Origin: Ditylenchus dipsaci
Lineage: Eukaryota; Nematoda; Chromadorea; Rhabditida; Anguinidae
Assembly: GCA_004194705.1 (NCBI GenBank)
Contig: SADC01001204.1
Coordinates: forward strand, 2,046,001-2,110,000
Direction: 5' to 3'
DNA length: 64,000 nt
How positions within the stretch are numbered: position 1 is the first letter of the stretch; every line of letters begins with the position of its first letter. The notes under the pieces are model-generated. The model was not told the DNA's origin. It saw only the letters and a program-made list of their open reading frames with translations, and searched no databases. This document shows, in pieces, positions 52,901 through 63,513 of the stretch. The translations under genes were made by a program, and so were the position numbers.

Positions 52901-55290
52901 TAGGCGAGGATGGGCAAGGGTAGGCGAGGATGGGCGAGGGTAGGCGAGGATGGCGAGGGTAGCGAGGAGAGGCGAGGATGGGCAAGGGTAGGCGAGGATG
53001 GGCGAGGGTAGGCGAGGATAGACGAGGATGGGCAAGGGTAGCGAGGATAGGCGAGGATGGGCAAGGGTAGGCGAGGATGGCGAGGGTAGGCGAGGATGGG
53101 CGAGGGTAGGCGAGGATAGGCGAGGTAGGCGAGGATAGACGAGGATGGCAAGGGTAGGCGAGGATAGGCGAGGATGGGCAAGGGTAGGCGAGCATGGGCA
53201 AGGGTAGGCGAGGATGGGCGAGGGTAGGCGAGGATGGGAGGGTAGGCGAGGATGGGCAAGGGTAGGCGAGGATGGGCGAGGGTAGGGAGGATAGGCGAGG
53301 ATGGGCGAGGGTAGGCGAGGATGGGCAAGGTAGGCGAGGATGGGCGAGGGTAGGCGAGGATGGGCGAGGGTAGGGGAGGATAGGCGAGGATGGGCGAGGG
53401 TAGGCGAGGATGGGCAAGGGTAGGCGAGGATGGGCGAGGGTAGGCGAGGATGGCGAGGGTAGGCGAGGAGAGGCGAGGATGGGCAAGGTAGGCGAGGATG
53501 GGCGAGGGTAGGCGAGGATGGGCGAGGGTAGGCGAGGAGAGGCGAGGATGGGCAAGGGTAGGCGAGGATGGGCGAGGGTAGGCGAGGATGGGCGAGGGTA
53601 GGCGAGGAGAGGCGAGGATGGGCAAGGGTAGGCGAGGATGGGCGAGGGTAGGCGAGGATAGGCGAGGTAGGCGAGGAGAGGCGAGGATGGGCAAGGTAGG
53701 CGAGGATAGGCGAGGATGGGCAAGGTAGGCGAGGATGGGCGAGGATGTGTGAGGGTAGGCGAGGATAGGCGAGGGTAGGCGAGGATGTGTGAAGGTAGGC
53801 GAGGATAGGCGAGGATGGGCAAGGGTAGGCGAGAATGGGCGAGGATGGCGAGGGTAGGCGAGGATAGGCAAGGGTAGGCGAGGATAAGCGAGGGTAGGCG
53901 AGATAGGCAAGGGTAGGCGAGGATAAGCGAGGTAGGCGAGGATAGGCAAGGGTAGGGGAGGATAGGCGAGGATAGGCAAGGGTAGGCGAGGATAGGCAAG
54001 GATGGGCAAGAGCAGGTGAGAATGGGCGAGGATGGGCGAGGGTAGGCGAGGATAGGCAAGGGTAGGCGAGGATGGGCGAGGGTAGGCGAGGATGGGGAAG
54101 GGTAGGCGAGGATGGGCGAGGGTAGCGAGGATGGGCGAGGGTAGGGAGGATAGGCGAGGATGGGCGAGGGTAGGCGAGGATGGGCAAGGGTAGGCGAGGA
54201 TGGGCGAGGGTAGGCGAGGATGGGCGAGGGTAGGCGAGGAGAGGCGAGGATGGCAAAGGTAGGCGAGGATGGGCGAGGGTAGCGAGGATGGGCGAGGGTA
54301 GGCGAGGAGAGGCGAGGATGGGCAAGGGTAGGCGAGGATGGGCGAGGGTAGGCGAGGATGGGCGAGGGTAGGCGAGAGAGGCGAGGATGGGCAAGGGTAG
54401 CGAGGATGGGCGAGGGTAGGCGAGGATAGGCGAGGGTAGGCGAGGAGAGGCGAGGATGGGCAAGGGTAGGCGAGGATAGGCGAGGATGGGCAAGGGTAGG
54501 CGAGGATGGGCGAGGATGTGTGAGGGTAGGCGAGGATAGGCGAGGGTAGGCGAGGATGTGTGAAGGTAGGCGAGGATAGGCGAGGATGGGCAAGGGTAGG
54601 CGAGAATGGGCGAGATGGGCGAGGTAGGCGAGGATAGGCAAGGGTAGGCGAGGATAAGCGAGGGTAGGCGAGGATAGGCAAGGGTAGGCGAGGATAGGCG
54701 AGGTAGGCGAGGATAAGCGAGGGTAGGCGAGGATAGGCAAGGTAGGCGAGGATAGGCAAGGATGGGCAAGAGCAGGTGAGAATGGGCGAGGTTGGGCGAG
54801 GGCAGGCGAGGATGGGCGAGGGTAGGCGAGGATGTGTGAAGGTAGGCGAGGATAGGCGAGGATGGGCAAGGGTAGGCGAGAATGGGCGAGGATGGGCGAG
54901 GGCAGGCGAGGATGGGCAAGGGTAGGCGAGGATAAGCGAGGGTAGGCGAGGATAGGCGAGGGTAGGCGAGGATAAGCGAGGGTAGGCGAGGATAGGCAAG
55001 GATGGGCAAGAGCAGGTGAGAATGGGCGAGGATGGGCGAGGGCAGGCGAGGATGGGCGAGGGTAGGCGAGGATAGGCGAGGGTAGGCGAGGATGTGTGAG
55101 GGTAGGCGAGGATAGGCGAGGGTAGGCGAGGATAGGCGAGGGTAGGCGAGGATAGGCGAGGATGGGCAAGAGCAGGTGAGAATGGGCGAGGATAGGCGAG
55201 GATGGGCAAGAGCAGGTGAGAATGGGCGAGGGTAGGCGAGGATAGGCGAGGGTAGGCGAGGATAGGCGAGGATGGGCAAGGGTAGGCGAG
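52901..55290 (+). repeat. G-rich minisatellite, 20-bp unit
   Basis: Alternating decamers GGCGAGGATG/A and GGCAAGGGTA/GGCGAGGGTA over 2.4 kb, with single-base dropouts. The plus strand is almost purely A/G/T with regular G-runs, so G-quadruplexes are possible. The minus strand has long open frames in all three phases (LAYPRLPSPI-type repeats), because the unit contains no stop in any of them. Confidence 0.95.
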
Positions 55291-55613
55291 GTAGAGTAGC
55301 TTAGTCAACAGGTAGGATGGATGATCTACCCTAACCATTAACGCACTCGAAAGATAAATCTACCCGAACTACTAATGTACATGAACAACTAATGTTCCCG
55401 AACAACATAGGCGCCGATAGGCGCCTGCAGACCCTAGTATATAGTATTTGGGATGGGGGCGTTGTGTCACGCTTTTTTTGACGTCGGAGGCCAGAATGGA
55501 TCGTACAGAGCAAATCATTTTTGTCGCTAATTTTACCGTGTTATCTGAAATGTCAGCTTTCGTTTGAAAAAAAGAGGGGCTAATAAAGAGAATTCTAACA
55601 GGAGATATACCTA

Positions 55614-55775
55614 CAGTCGAACTTCGTTATAACAAAACCCCTTGGGACCGACACTAACACATATGTTATATCGAGGCGTAATTCAAAGGGGCTTGTTATT
55701 GGAGTGTCCGACCCTAGGGGTATGTTATATTGAGGGATATGTTATATCGGGGGTATGTTATAAGGAGTTCCACTG
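55614..55775. mobile_element. CAGTYRA-type MITE
   Basis: TA-CAGTCGAACTTCGTTATAAC and GTTATAAGGAGTTCCACTG-TA; TATGTTATAT words inside. Confidence 0.8.
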
Positions 55776-56164
55776 TATTTTTATGAAGCTATACGATTAA
55801 GATCACGGAAAATCCGGACTAAATTAAAATCTCTTTGTCTCGAGAGGGATTTCAAAATATATAAACAAGCTTTATCTTTAAAAGACATTTGTTAAATCCT
55901 TGAATTTATTGTCAGCAATTAGGTATTGTATGTTGCAAAAATGTCTGTATACAAATATCTGTAAACTACTGCCGACTCTTGTAAAAATATAAGGGAATTG
56001 GACTATCTGGCCGATTTCATATCTGATACAACCCTGTTCTGCATGAAATTCTAAAGTGGCCAATATTTAGTATTTTTTTATTTACACATTAATTTTTTTT
56101 AATCTTTCAAGAAGCTCACAAATAATAGCTATATTTTATGCAAAATAAACACACATTTTTTCTT

Positions 56165-56335
56165 AAAGGGGGATACATTAAATAGTCCGAATTTTTTAAA
56201 TGATGTTTTTCGCTTTGGAAATGGCGGGTTCAAATCTCAGTAAAACAAGGAAATTTTTTGTTTAGCGCTATCTTTTTTAGCAAAAAAAGCAAAAAGATTG
56301 AAAAGTTCGGACTATAAAATGTACCCCTCCCCTTC
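56165..56335. mobile_element. MITE with AGGGGGATACA ends and a B-box-like word
   Basis: AAAGGGGGATACATTAAATAGTCCGA and TTCGGACTATAAAATGTACCCC pair. GCGGGTTCAAATCTC in the interior resembles a tRNA B box. Confidence 0.6.
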
Positions 56336-56699
56336 AACACTTTTTTTACTCAAACTGCTAGACAAAACCGACAGAGGATTATCAGCAAAGCTGTTCTGCA
56401 GCGAAAAATTCTGGGGCATCCTTTTTTTTCCTTATTCTGACTGCATTCAATTTGCGGGATTACTGTCCTGATGTTGATGGTCAATTCTGATACTCTTGCT
56501 ACTGAAGTTGTAGGGATGTGTGCTCTGGTGGCATGCTCTCTTCGGAAGTACTCCAATCCTTCCACATCACTTTTTGTGTCTATTTTCTCTAATTCATTCA
56601 TTGGAATGGGTGGTAGTGGTCTGGAGTTCTCGTTGGGTGATCTGAGGAGTGGACACTGGGCGGTACTTTTCGTTGTAGGGGTAGATAAGTTCAGCCTGT
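56333..56699 (-). CDS. proline-rich exon, unrecognised protein
   Basis: Follows GAAGCTTACAG. One frame reads STPTTKST, NENSRPLPPIPMNELEKID, EGLEYFRREHATRAHIP and then needs a shift to reach MPQNFSLQNSFADNPLSVL. RPLPPIP is a possible SH3-binding site. It may be the tail of a membrane or signalling protein. Confidence 0.4.
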
Positions 56700-57166
56700 A
56701 AGCTTCCTTTTTTAGAATATGACCATTTAAAAACCTGATGTTATAAACTAAAATTTTATAATTTGGTTATTACGGGTTATGCGTGAACACTTTTCAAACT
56801 TTCTCAAACGCATCTCAAACAGTTTTTAAACAATTTCAGTCAACTCTAATCTAAGTTATTTCCCTACCTCAGTCATAAGTGCCTTTAAAACTCGGAGCAT
56901 GGATAGGCTAACCAGGTGAAAAGTCTTGCCTTCTTCGACTCAATACATAATGATGGGAAATTGATTCAAAATTTTGCCTGAAGTCTTCATTAGTAGCTAC
57001 TTGTTTTCTTTTTTTTTTTTCAATTTAAAATAACCATTGCGAAGAAGATATACATTGTCCCGGATTAGGTACTATTCATAATGCTGCGGCCAGCTGGATT
57101 ATGTTGAAGGGAAGTCAGAAGGCTGAACTGATAGCCTTACTAGCTGTTGAGATTTAAAGTCTTCTA

Positions 57167-57892
57167 CAGGGTGTGTCAAAATTACGCGCACATTGCTCTT
57201 TCTGTCTTAATTTTTTATATGTTATCAATTTTAATTCGATTTATGCTGTCTACCGTATATTCTTGATTAGAAGGCCCCTCTCTAATAGAAGGCCCCTCTC
57301 TAATAGAAGGCCCCCTTGAGGACCTATATATCAGCCTAGAAAAAGAAATTCGCAAATCTGTTTTTCGCGTTTTCTTAGTTAGCACGAGCTTACCTGATTC
57401 CACTTTTAAATTTTGGTTGAGCACGCAAAAATCTCAAAATCGAAATATTTTTTTCCGACTTTTTTAGGGTTGAAAAATAGAAGGCCCGGGCCTTCTAATA
57501 GAGAATATACGGTACATGGTATATCTCTTCCTTTAAATGCTTTTTACGTTTAGATCATGGCTAATATCAAGAATCAAGAGCAGGCAAACCGACTTTGCGT
57601 GAAGCAGTTCAAACTTGTTCTAGAAGAGATGTTCCGAATAATCGACAGTGGGCGTTCCTGAAGGTTTTGATTTTTGTCTCAATGTATCCTTTTTTCTTGT
57701 TGTTTCTTATTGTTTATTGTTGTACGAATAAAGATGAATGGGAAGTCTGTGTTATTGATTATTGAAAGACCCGTAATTCTGGAGATTTCTTAGGGTTAGG
57801 GTCCCGAAAACGGAAATCGACCAGGCAAGCAGCTAGCTCGCCAAACTTTTCAAAAAAGTGCGCGTAATTCTGACACACTCTGTACAAACAGG
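57167..57892. mobile_element. mariner-type element with nested MITE
   Basis: TA-CAGGGTGTGTCAAAATTACGCGC and GCGCGTAATTCTGACACACTCTG-TA. 57253-57512 inside is a TA/CCGTATATTC MITE (AGAAGGCCC ends). A short frame, MANIKNQEQANRLCVKQ, near 57558 may be a transposase scrap. Confidence 0.8.
57253..57512. mobile_element. TA/CCGTATATTC MITE with AGAAGGCCC
   Basis: TA-CCGTATATTCTTGATTAGAAGG and CTTCTAATAGAGAATATACGG-TA; nearly the same as 60938-61200. Confidence 0.8.
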
Positions 57893-58089
57893 TGGAAACT
57901 GGAGGAAGGAAAACAGAGGCTGAAAAAGCTTATTCTAATAAACCCTTAATCCACGCACATATAAAAACTTACTTTGTGTCAGGTATGGCAGGAGAAGTTG
58001 GATCGGGCTTGCCAAATTACTGCATGCATGCCTTTGATCACTTGGCGACAATTTTTTCTTGCCCCCTCTAGTAAATTGTTAATGATTTT

Positions 58090-58285
58090 ATGAAAAAAAG
58101 TTTTCCCAAGCTTTTTCACTGGCCGAGTGCAATAGAAGCGATTCACTTCTAGCTTTTACCACAACCAAGTCCACCACTAAGTTGAAGCGTAAAACGGCCA
58201 TCCCTTCCGAAGGTGATTTGAAGATTTGCTGTTGGTCGCCCGCTGATGGAAGTTATAATGTCTTCCCCTTCAATTCTTTAGCCCT
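58090..58285 (-). pseudogene. PDZ-like terminal exon, copy B
   Basis: IEGEDIITSISGRPTANLQ, then shifted, VLRFNLVVDLVVVKARSE, SLLLHSASEKAWENFFS-stop. It is clearly paralogous to 48094-48277, including GGGAAACTTTTTTT-like 3' sequence. The frame break and the changed GEDIITS suggest decay, or an assembly indel. Confidence 0.5.
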
Positions 58286-58339
58286 ATCGAGAGGAGGACA
58301 ATTTTTGTTGCCTTGGTCCCCCCTGTTGATTTTTTGTAA

Positions 58340-58475
58340 AATTTTAGGCTGTAGGCTTAGGCAAGGTAGGCCAGCCCATGTTAGGACTTTACAGACGCAT
58401 AATTTAGATAAATATTTGAGTCCGCCCGGACATACACTTGCCTACCGCTGCCTTAGCCTGAGCCAAAAATTTTCG
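58340..58475. repeat. hairpin with GCTTAGGCAAGG end
   Basis: AGGCTTAGGCAAGGTAGGCC and CTTGCCTACCGCTGCCTTAG; preceded by GCCTTGGTCCCCCC (58310). Confidence 0.6.
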
Positions 58476-58678
58476 AAAAATTGTAAGCGCTCGATGACTT
58501 TTGCCCGGCAAAAGTCCTAAATGGAAATGTCCCGTATAAGACTATAGCCAGTTTTAACTGACTTCCCGTTTAAAAGTAATTTTTTCCCGTAAATAAATGA
58601 TTTCCCAGATATTGGCCCATGATAGAAAATGCTGAAATTCAGTAGTGTAGTATTAAAAATTATTGAATTCCAGTTATC

Positions 58679-59454
58679 ATGGGCAATATCATTTCTGAAA
58701 ATCAGCATCAAGTCGCCGACTCAGCTCCGCGCACAATTTTGGAAACTGGAGGGTCTGATGGAATCATCCCGGTAATCAGCGCCTCGAACCAGCAGATTTT
58801 GGACCTCGTCAACTCCCGTTTCAATCAATTGGAGTCTCGTATCAGCCGAGTGGAAGCAAAACAAAAGAAGCTGTCTCGTCATCATCATCAACATCGTCGT
58901 CATATTCGTCATCATCCTCATCATCATCTTCAAGAGGCGACCAGTGGTGAACGTGGGTTGACTTTAATTTCTTCTACAGGTCTCCGATTGAGTGCCGAAT
59001 GGTAGTGTGGTCAGTATCCCGTATAATGGTAAGGGATCGAGTCCTCCGTTCCCGTTGTGTTCTCGAATAAAAAGGTAAATGTTCCCGTATCCCGTAACTC
59101 GCATTGTGCTCCAATGGTCGAGTCTTCAGTAGAGTCTTGTATGGTCAGGTCTCGTAGTAGTGACGGTGAGGTTGGGATGCCCGACAAGACAGCAACTCCC
59201 GAGCGCGGCGATCGCACCTCCTCTGGATTGGGTCTTATAAATGGTAGCAACGTTACTCCCGTCTATTTCACTGCGCGATGGTGTTTTGGCCTGGAGGGTG
59301 ACCCGATTTCCCGAAGCAGCCCGACTACGCAGCGCCCGATGGATCAATTGGTGGAGAAACAGCCCGAAGAATTCTCGTCAAAGAAATCTCATTCTTCACA
59401 TATTGTAAAGATCCATTGTTGCATTGTATTTTGTGTAGTCCGAATAAACTGTTA
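58679..59454 (+). CDS. possible N-myristoylated, disordered protein
   Basis: Starts MGNIISENQH (Gly2 and Ser6, a myristoylation pattern) just after a CCAG acceptor-like site. Residues about 40-65 form a likely coiled coil (ILDLVNSRFNQLESRISRVE), followed by a His-rich run. An intron may lie at about 58949-58979 (GTGAACG...TTCTACAG). The later frame reads VPVVFSNKKVNVPVSRN, a Ser/Arg-rich middle, then MDQLVEKQPEEFSSKK to a TAG-type end near 59454, with AATAAA close by. At least one frame shift is needed near 59030. Composition is more GC-rich than its surroundings. No family recognised. Confidence 0.45.
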
Positions 59455-59884
59455 GGGAACTCCGGTCCTGCTTCTTATGTGCCATCCAATTTTTCGTTTT
59501 TTACTAAATCAACAGAGGAGACCAAGGCAAAAAACTGTTACCTCTCGGGTAGGGCCTATTCTTTCGTAGTCGGCAATTCTAAACGTCGAAAAACTGTTTT
59601 GGCCCCTATTGTTTTTTTTCACAAAGCTTAAAAGGTGTTTTACACGGTGCGCCAATTTTTTAACACCCATTGCTTTGTCATAACTTTTTGACCGTTTACA
59701 GTAAAATTTGTTTTTACAGTTACAATAAAAAAGCAATTGTTTGATCTATTCTAAAAAAGTTATGACTAAAACAATAGATGCGAAAAAATTGGCCTATCAT
59801 GCATTTACAAAAGATTATGTTTTGATTTAAATTCAAAAAGTAAAATTTTTAACAGAAAATTATCTGCATCCTAGAAAGCTTAAA
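59455..59884. other. intergenic repeats
   Basis: AGGAGACCAAGGC module near 59515 and a weak inverted repeat, GCGCCAATTTTTTAACACCCA/GATGCGAAAAAATTGGC, at about 59650-59800. No gene. Confidence 0.4.
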
Positions 59885-60428
59885 GGGGCGCGCTCGCCGC
59901 CCATAGAAATATTTTGAAAGGCGGTACCAGGTCAATTCAAACGAGAATTAGTTTTAAATAAATTTCAGTTAAGTACCCTGCGAAGAATAGCTAATCAAAA
60001 AAATTTCATTCAATAGCATTGGTGGCCTTGCAGCGGCGATCTGCGAAAGTTGGTCGTTGGTGCGATTTACACTGGAGCTATAATTTTTTCTCGAATTTTC
60101 GAAATTTCGTCAAATTAATTTTTGTTTGAATTTCACTGATACCTGCCGACAGCAGCCCAAGTGCTCCCTCCCCTTCCAAAGAGTACTTTTCTTTAAGCAT
60201 ACTTTTTTCATTTTTGTCTAAGCCTAAGACCTAAGGCCTAAGGCCTAAGCCTAAACCTAATCCTAAGCCTAAGTTAGCGCGCTACACATTGCAAAAAAGA
60301 AAACTTTAAAAAAATCGAAAGAAACCCAAAATAGTATGCTTAGAGAAAAATACTCTTTGGAGGGGGCGGGCACTTGGGGCACGTGCCCCCCTGCCCCTTC
60401 CCCCCCCCCCCCCCCTGCGTACGCCCCT
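59885..60428. mobile_element. GGCGGTACC-type element interrupted by CCCAAG-type MITE (core type B)
   Basis: GAAATATTTTGAAAGGCGGTACC and a tRNA-like centre (AGCATTGGTGG, GCTGGAG-type tail) match 13905-15023. From about 60150 a CCCAAGTGC-ended MITE follows with inner CCTAAGGCCTAAGGCCTAAG words, then GGCACGTGCCCC and TGCGTACGCCCC of a GGCGTACG-type end. Confidence 0.55.
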
Positions 60429-60532
60429 GGACAATCGTATTAATAATTCTAACCTTTCTTTGACTTGCACGATCAAAATGGGGCAATAGGTTGGATGGAT
60501 TTTCAATCCAAACGGAAAACCCTAAATGCATA

Positions 60533-60781
60533 CCGTATTTCCTCTAATAAGCGCGCATGCTCTAATAAGCGCGCACCCCCTACTTTGTGGCCTATATCTC
60601 AGCTCAGAGAATTTTTATTCCAAAGCTGTTTGATACGTTTTCTTAACTCCCACGAGCTCTACCGATTCCACTTTTTAGATTTTAGTTGAGCACCCAAAAA
60701 TCTCGAAATCGAATTCCAAATTTTCCGATTTTTGGGGGTTAAATAATAAGCGCGCCGGCGCGCTTATTAGAGGAAATACGG
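60533..60781. mobile_element. TA/CCGTATTTCC MITE with GCGCGC arms
   Basis: TA-CCGTATTTCCTCTAATAAGC and GCTTATTAGAGGAAATACGG-TA; GCGCGC/GCGCGCCGGCGCGC inside. Confidence 0.85.
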
Positions 60782-60823
60782 TAGTATATTTCAATTGTAG
60801 AAAATATCACAAACGATAAAAAC

Positions 60824-61747
60824 CTACTTCCCCATTTGTCGCGTCAAAATAAAAGTTTTGACGTTTGGGCGTTTGGGCAGTGTCAAAAGTGTGATTGATT
60901 GATCGTACTGCTTCCGTGCTGCATCCATCACAGCATACCGTATATTCTCGATTAGAAGGCCCTTCTCTAATAGAAGGCCCCTCTCTAATAGAAGGCCCCC
61001 TTTGAGGACCTATATATCAGCCTAGAAAAAGAAATTCGCAAATCTGTTTTTCGCGTTTTCTTAGTTAACACGAGCTTACCTGATTCCACTTTTAAAATTT
61101 TGGTTGAGCACGCAAAAATCTCAAAATCGACCCAAATTTTTTTTGACTTTTTTAGGGTTGAAAAATAGAAGGCCCGGGCCTTCTAATAGAGAATATACGG
61201 TATTGTCGTTCTATTCCGGCTAATTCTAGGTTTCTGTTCTGGATATATATTTCTGGATAGCATCTGTCTCTCGTTGATGGCTTTCCATCTTTCTCAGAAG
61301 ATTCTGTTTCGACACTTTGAATGGAATGCTCAAGAGGTTGACGCCGCCATCAAGAAGTTCACTCGCTATTTGAACCTTCTGTTGGGTTAGGCAAGCTTTT
61401 CTATGACCTCATCATTCTCATTTTTTAGGATCGAGTCTGGCACAGCTGCTGTTTCTGCCACCCATTGAGCTAATCCAGCTGCTGCTTGCAAGGCTGCTGC
61501 CTCTGGTCGTAAGGCGGCACCTGTTACGCCAACATTTGCAGCTAGTCCAAGAGCCCCTGTTCAACCACGATGTGAGGGGCATCGGGTGGGGGTGGTAGAA
61601 CGATTCGTGATGTTCCGGCTCGCTGGGCAGGTGGAGACGGGGAGGAATAGGAGAAGTGCGATCGTATGCAAACAAAGTTCTGCTTCTCACCCCATATTCA
61701 TCACCAATAGCAAAGAAGAGCTTTGACAGTTGTTTGGAAGGCATGAG
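60824..61747 (-). CDS. unrecognised gene family, copy 2, with a MITE in its last exon
   Basis: From a TTTCAG acceptor: EYGVRSRTLFAYDR, then (shifted) GALGLAANVGVTGAALRPEA, LQAAAGLAQWVAETAAVPDS, NENDEVIEKLA, LTQQKVQIASELLDGGVN, LLRKMESHQRETDAIQ, IERQY, then the MITE 60938-61200, then AVMDAARKQYDQSITLLTL, PNVKTFILTRQMGK-stop. Ala/Gly-rich hydrophobic middle and charged helical end. Several one-base shifts. Function unknown. Confidence 0.55.
60938..61200. mobile_element. TA/CCGTATATTC MITE inside a coding exon
   Basis: TA-CCGTATATTCTCGATTAGAAGG and CTTCTAATAGAGAATATACGG-TA. Removing it with one TA restores CAA-TAT-GCT (Gln-Tyr-Ala), the same codons as CAA-TAC-GCA in copy 3. Confidence 0.9.
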
Positions 61748-61879
61748 CTGAAATTAAAAGGTGCACTAGAATCTGAGCACCGCCACAAAGCTAATATCAA
61801 GATTTTAGCAGAAAACTATTATTTGCAGCTTTTTCAAATACTTAAAACTAGCAGCACTATCCATCAATGGGTACCGATT

Positions 61880-62306
61880 TTTCAGCTTGTCCCCCCTGCT
61901 GTTTTTGCCCTGTTGTTTTTAGGATCAGGCTTAGGCAAGGATGGGCCAGCGTATATTAGGACAGACTCAAACGTATTTTATATTCACGTGAGTCTTTCTA
62001 AACATATGTGGTCAATCCTTTTTCTAACTTGGTCCTCAAAAAAGACAGGTGGACAATTGCAAAAAATTGACTCAAATTTCAAAAAAAAAAGATTTGGTAT
62101 TCTGAAAGAGCTTAAAGGCGTTCAAAGGGCATCCATATACCAAAAAGACAAAAACCACAAGGGTGACCAAGCGGAAGTCGTGATTTTGACATGAAATAGG
62201 AAAAAAATTCTTTGCGATTTTAAGTTGATCTGTGAAAAGCATTTTCTATAGAAAGATCTTTATATGTAAAAAGGTGTTTGATTTTAATCTCAAGAGTAAG
62301 ATTTTC
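61880..62306. repeat. repeat fragments with GGCAAGGATGGGCC
   Basis: Contains GGGTACCGATTTTTCAGCTTG and GGCTTAGGCAAGGATGGGCC followed by AGCGTATATTAGGACAGAC, as in 23751-24150. No gene seen. Confidence 0.5.
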
Positions 62307-62575
62307 GGGCCCTATTCCTTAATGGGTACCGATTTTCGAGCTTGGTCATACCTGTGGTTTGTTTGCCTTATTTTTGCCAACAATTTGCGTTTTTTATAAA
62401 AATATTAAGGTACCCTTATATAGAAAGGCGAAAAATCGTTCGTACGTAGCCTGTTAAAGTAGAAAAAGTCATCGATTTTGAATCGGCTTTAATAACATTT
62501 TTGGCAAAATAGGAAAAAAACAACAGAAGGACCAAGTTCAAAAATCGGTGCTCATTGAGGGATAGGGCCCATTTT
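62307..62575. mobile_element. palindromic MITE, GGCCCTATTCC ends
   Basis: GGCCCTATTCCTTAATGGGT/ACCGATTTT and AAAAATCGGTGCTCATTGAGG/GATAGGGCC. Same family as 23751-24150. Confidence 0.75.
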
Positions 62576-62789
62576 GTGTAACAAAATTATTTTCCTCTAT
62601 GAACGCTTAAAAACCTTTTTTAAACTTTTCTGAGAAAAACAGTAGAGGAAGAAAATAATTAGACAATCAATTTTATAATTCTAATCTTTTTTGACCTGCA
62701 CGATCAAAGTAAGACAATATGGCGGATGGATTTTCAATCCAAATGGTAACCCTTGAGGCATAGTATTTTGAGTTTGTATAAAATATAAA

Positions 62790-63420
62790 AACCCACTTCA
62801 CCATTTGGTCGCGTCAAAATAAAGGTTTTGACGTTTGGGAGTTTGGGCAATGACGAATGTGTGATAAGCAAATCATGATTTCCCGGGCTACATCCATCTG
62901 AGCATACTGCTGTTCAATTACTGGTGCATTTTGGACGGCATTGTCTTCCGTTGAAGGTGTTCCATCTTTCTGAGACGACTCTGTTGTGAGAGTTTTAGCG
63001 AATTCCGAAGAGGTTGACGACGCCACTAATAAGGTTACTTGCTATAAGAGCCCTCTGCTGGGTTAGGGCAAGCCTTTCTCTGACCTCATCATTCTCAGTT
63101 CTAGGGATCGCGTCTGGCACAGCTGCTGTTTCTGCCACCATTGAGCTAATCCAACTGCTGCTTGCAAGGCTGCTGCCTCTGTCCTAAGGCGGCGCCTGTC
63201 ACACCAACATTTGCAGCTAGTCCAAGAGCCCCTGTCCAACCAGAACTTGAGGGACATAGTGGTGGTCTTACAGTTTGGTTTGCTGTTGATCTCTGGGCTA
63301 GCGGGGATGGGGGACGAGTGGGGAATCCCGATTATATGCGAATAAAGTTCTTGTTCTCATACCATATTCATTAGAAACAGCATCACGAAGTGCTCTTACA
63401 GAGGTTTGGAATAGCATACG
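62790..63420 (-). CDS. unrecognised gene family, copy 1
   Basis: After ATTTTAG: MLFQTSVRALRDAVSNEYGM, RTRTLFAYNRDSPLV, then (shifted) GWTGALGLAANVGVTGAAL, EAAALQAAVGLAQW, RERLALTQQRALIASNLISG, GVVNLFGIR, and a last part with IEQQYAQMDVARE and LPKLPNVKTFILTRPNGE in different frames. Colinear with copy 2. No known domain; likely multi-exon with the start upstream (higher coordinates). Confidence 0.55.
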
Positions 63421-63513
63421 CTAAAATCATAAAGTTCACTAGAACCTGAGCACCATTAGTCCTTTTTCGTAGGCGCCTAATGCAAAATGACAAAACTATT
63501 ATTATTTAAAATA

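Noticed and set aside
52855..55338. Three overlapping minus-strand reading frames of about 760-830 codons rich in Pro, Leu, Ser
   Set aside because: They are by-products of a 20-bp tandem unit without stop codons in any minus frame; no start context, splice sites or non-repetitive sequence.
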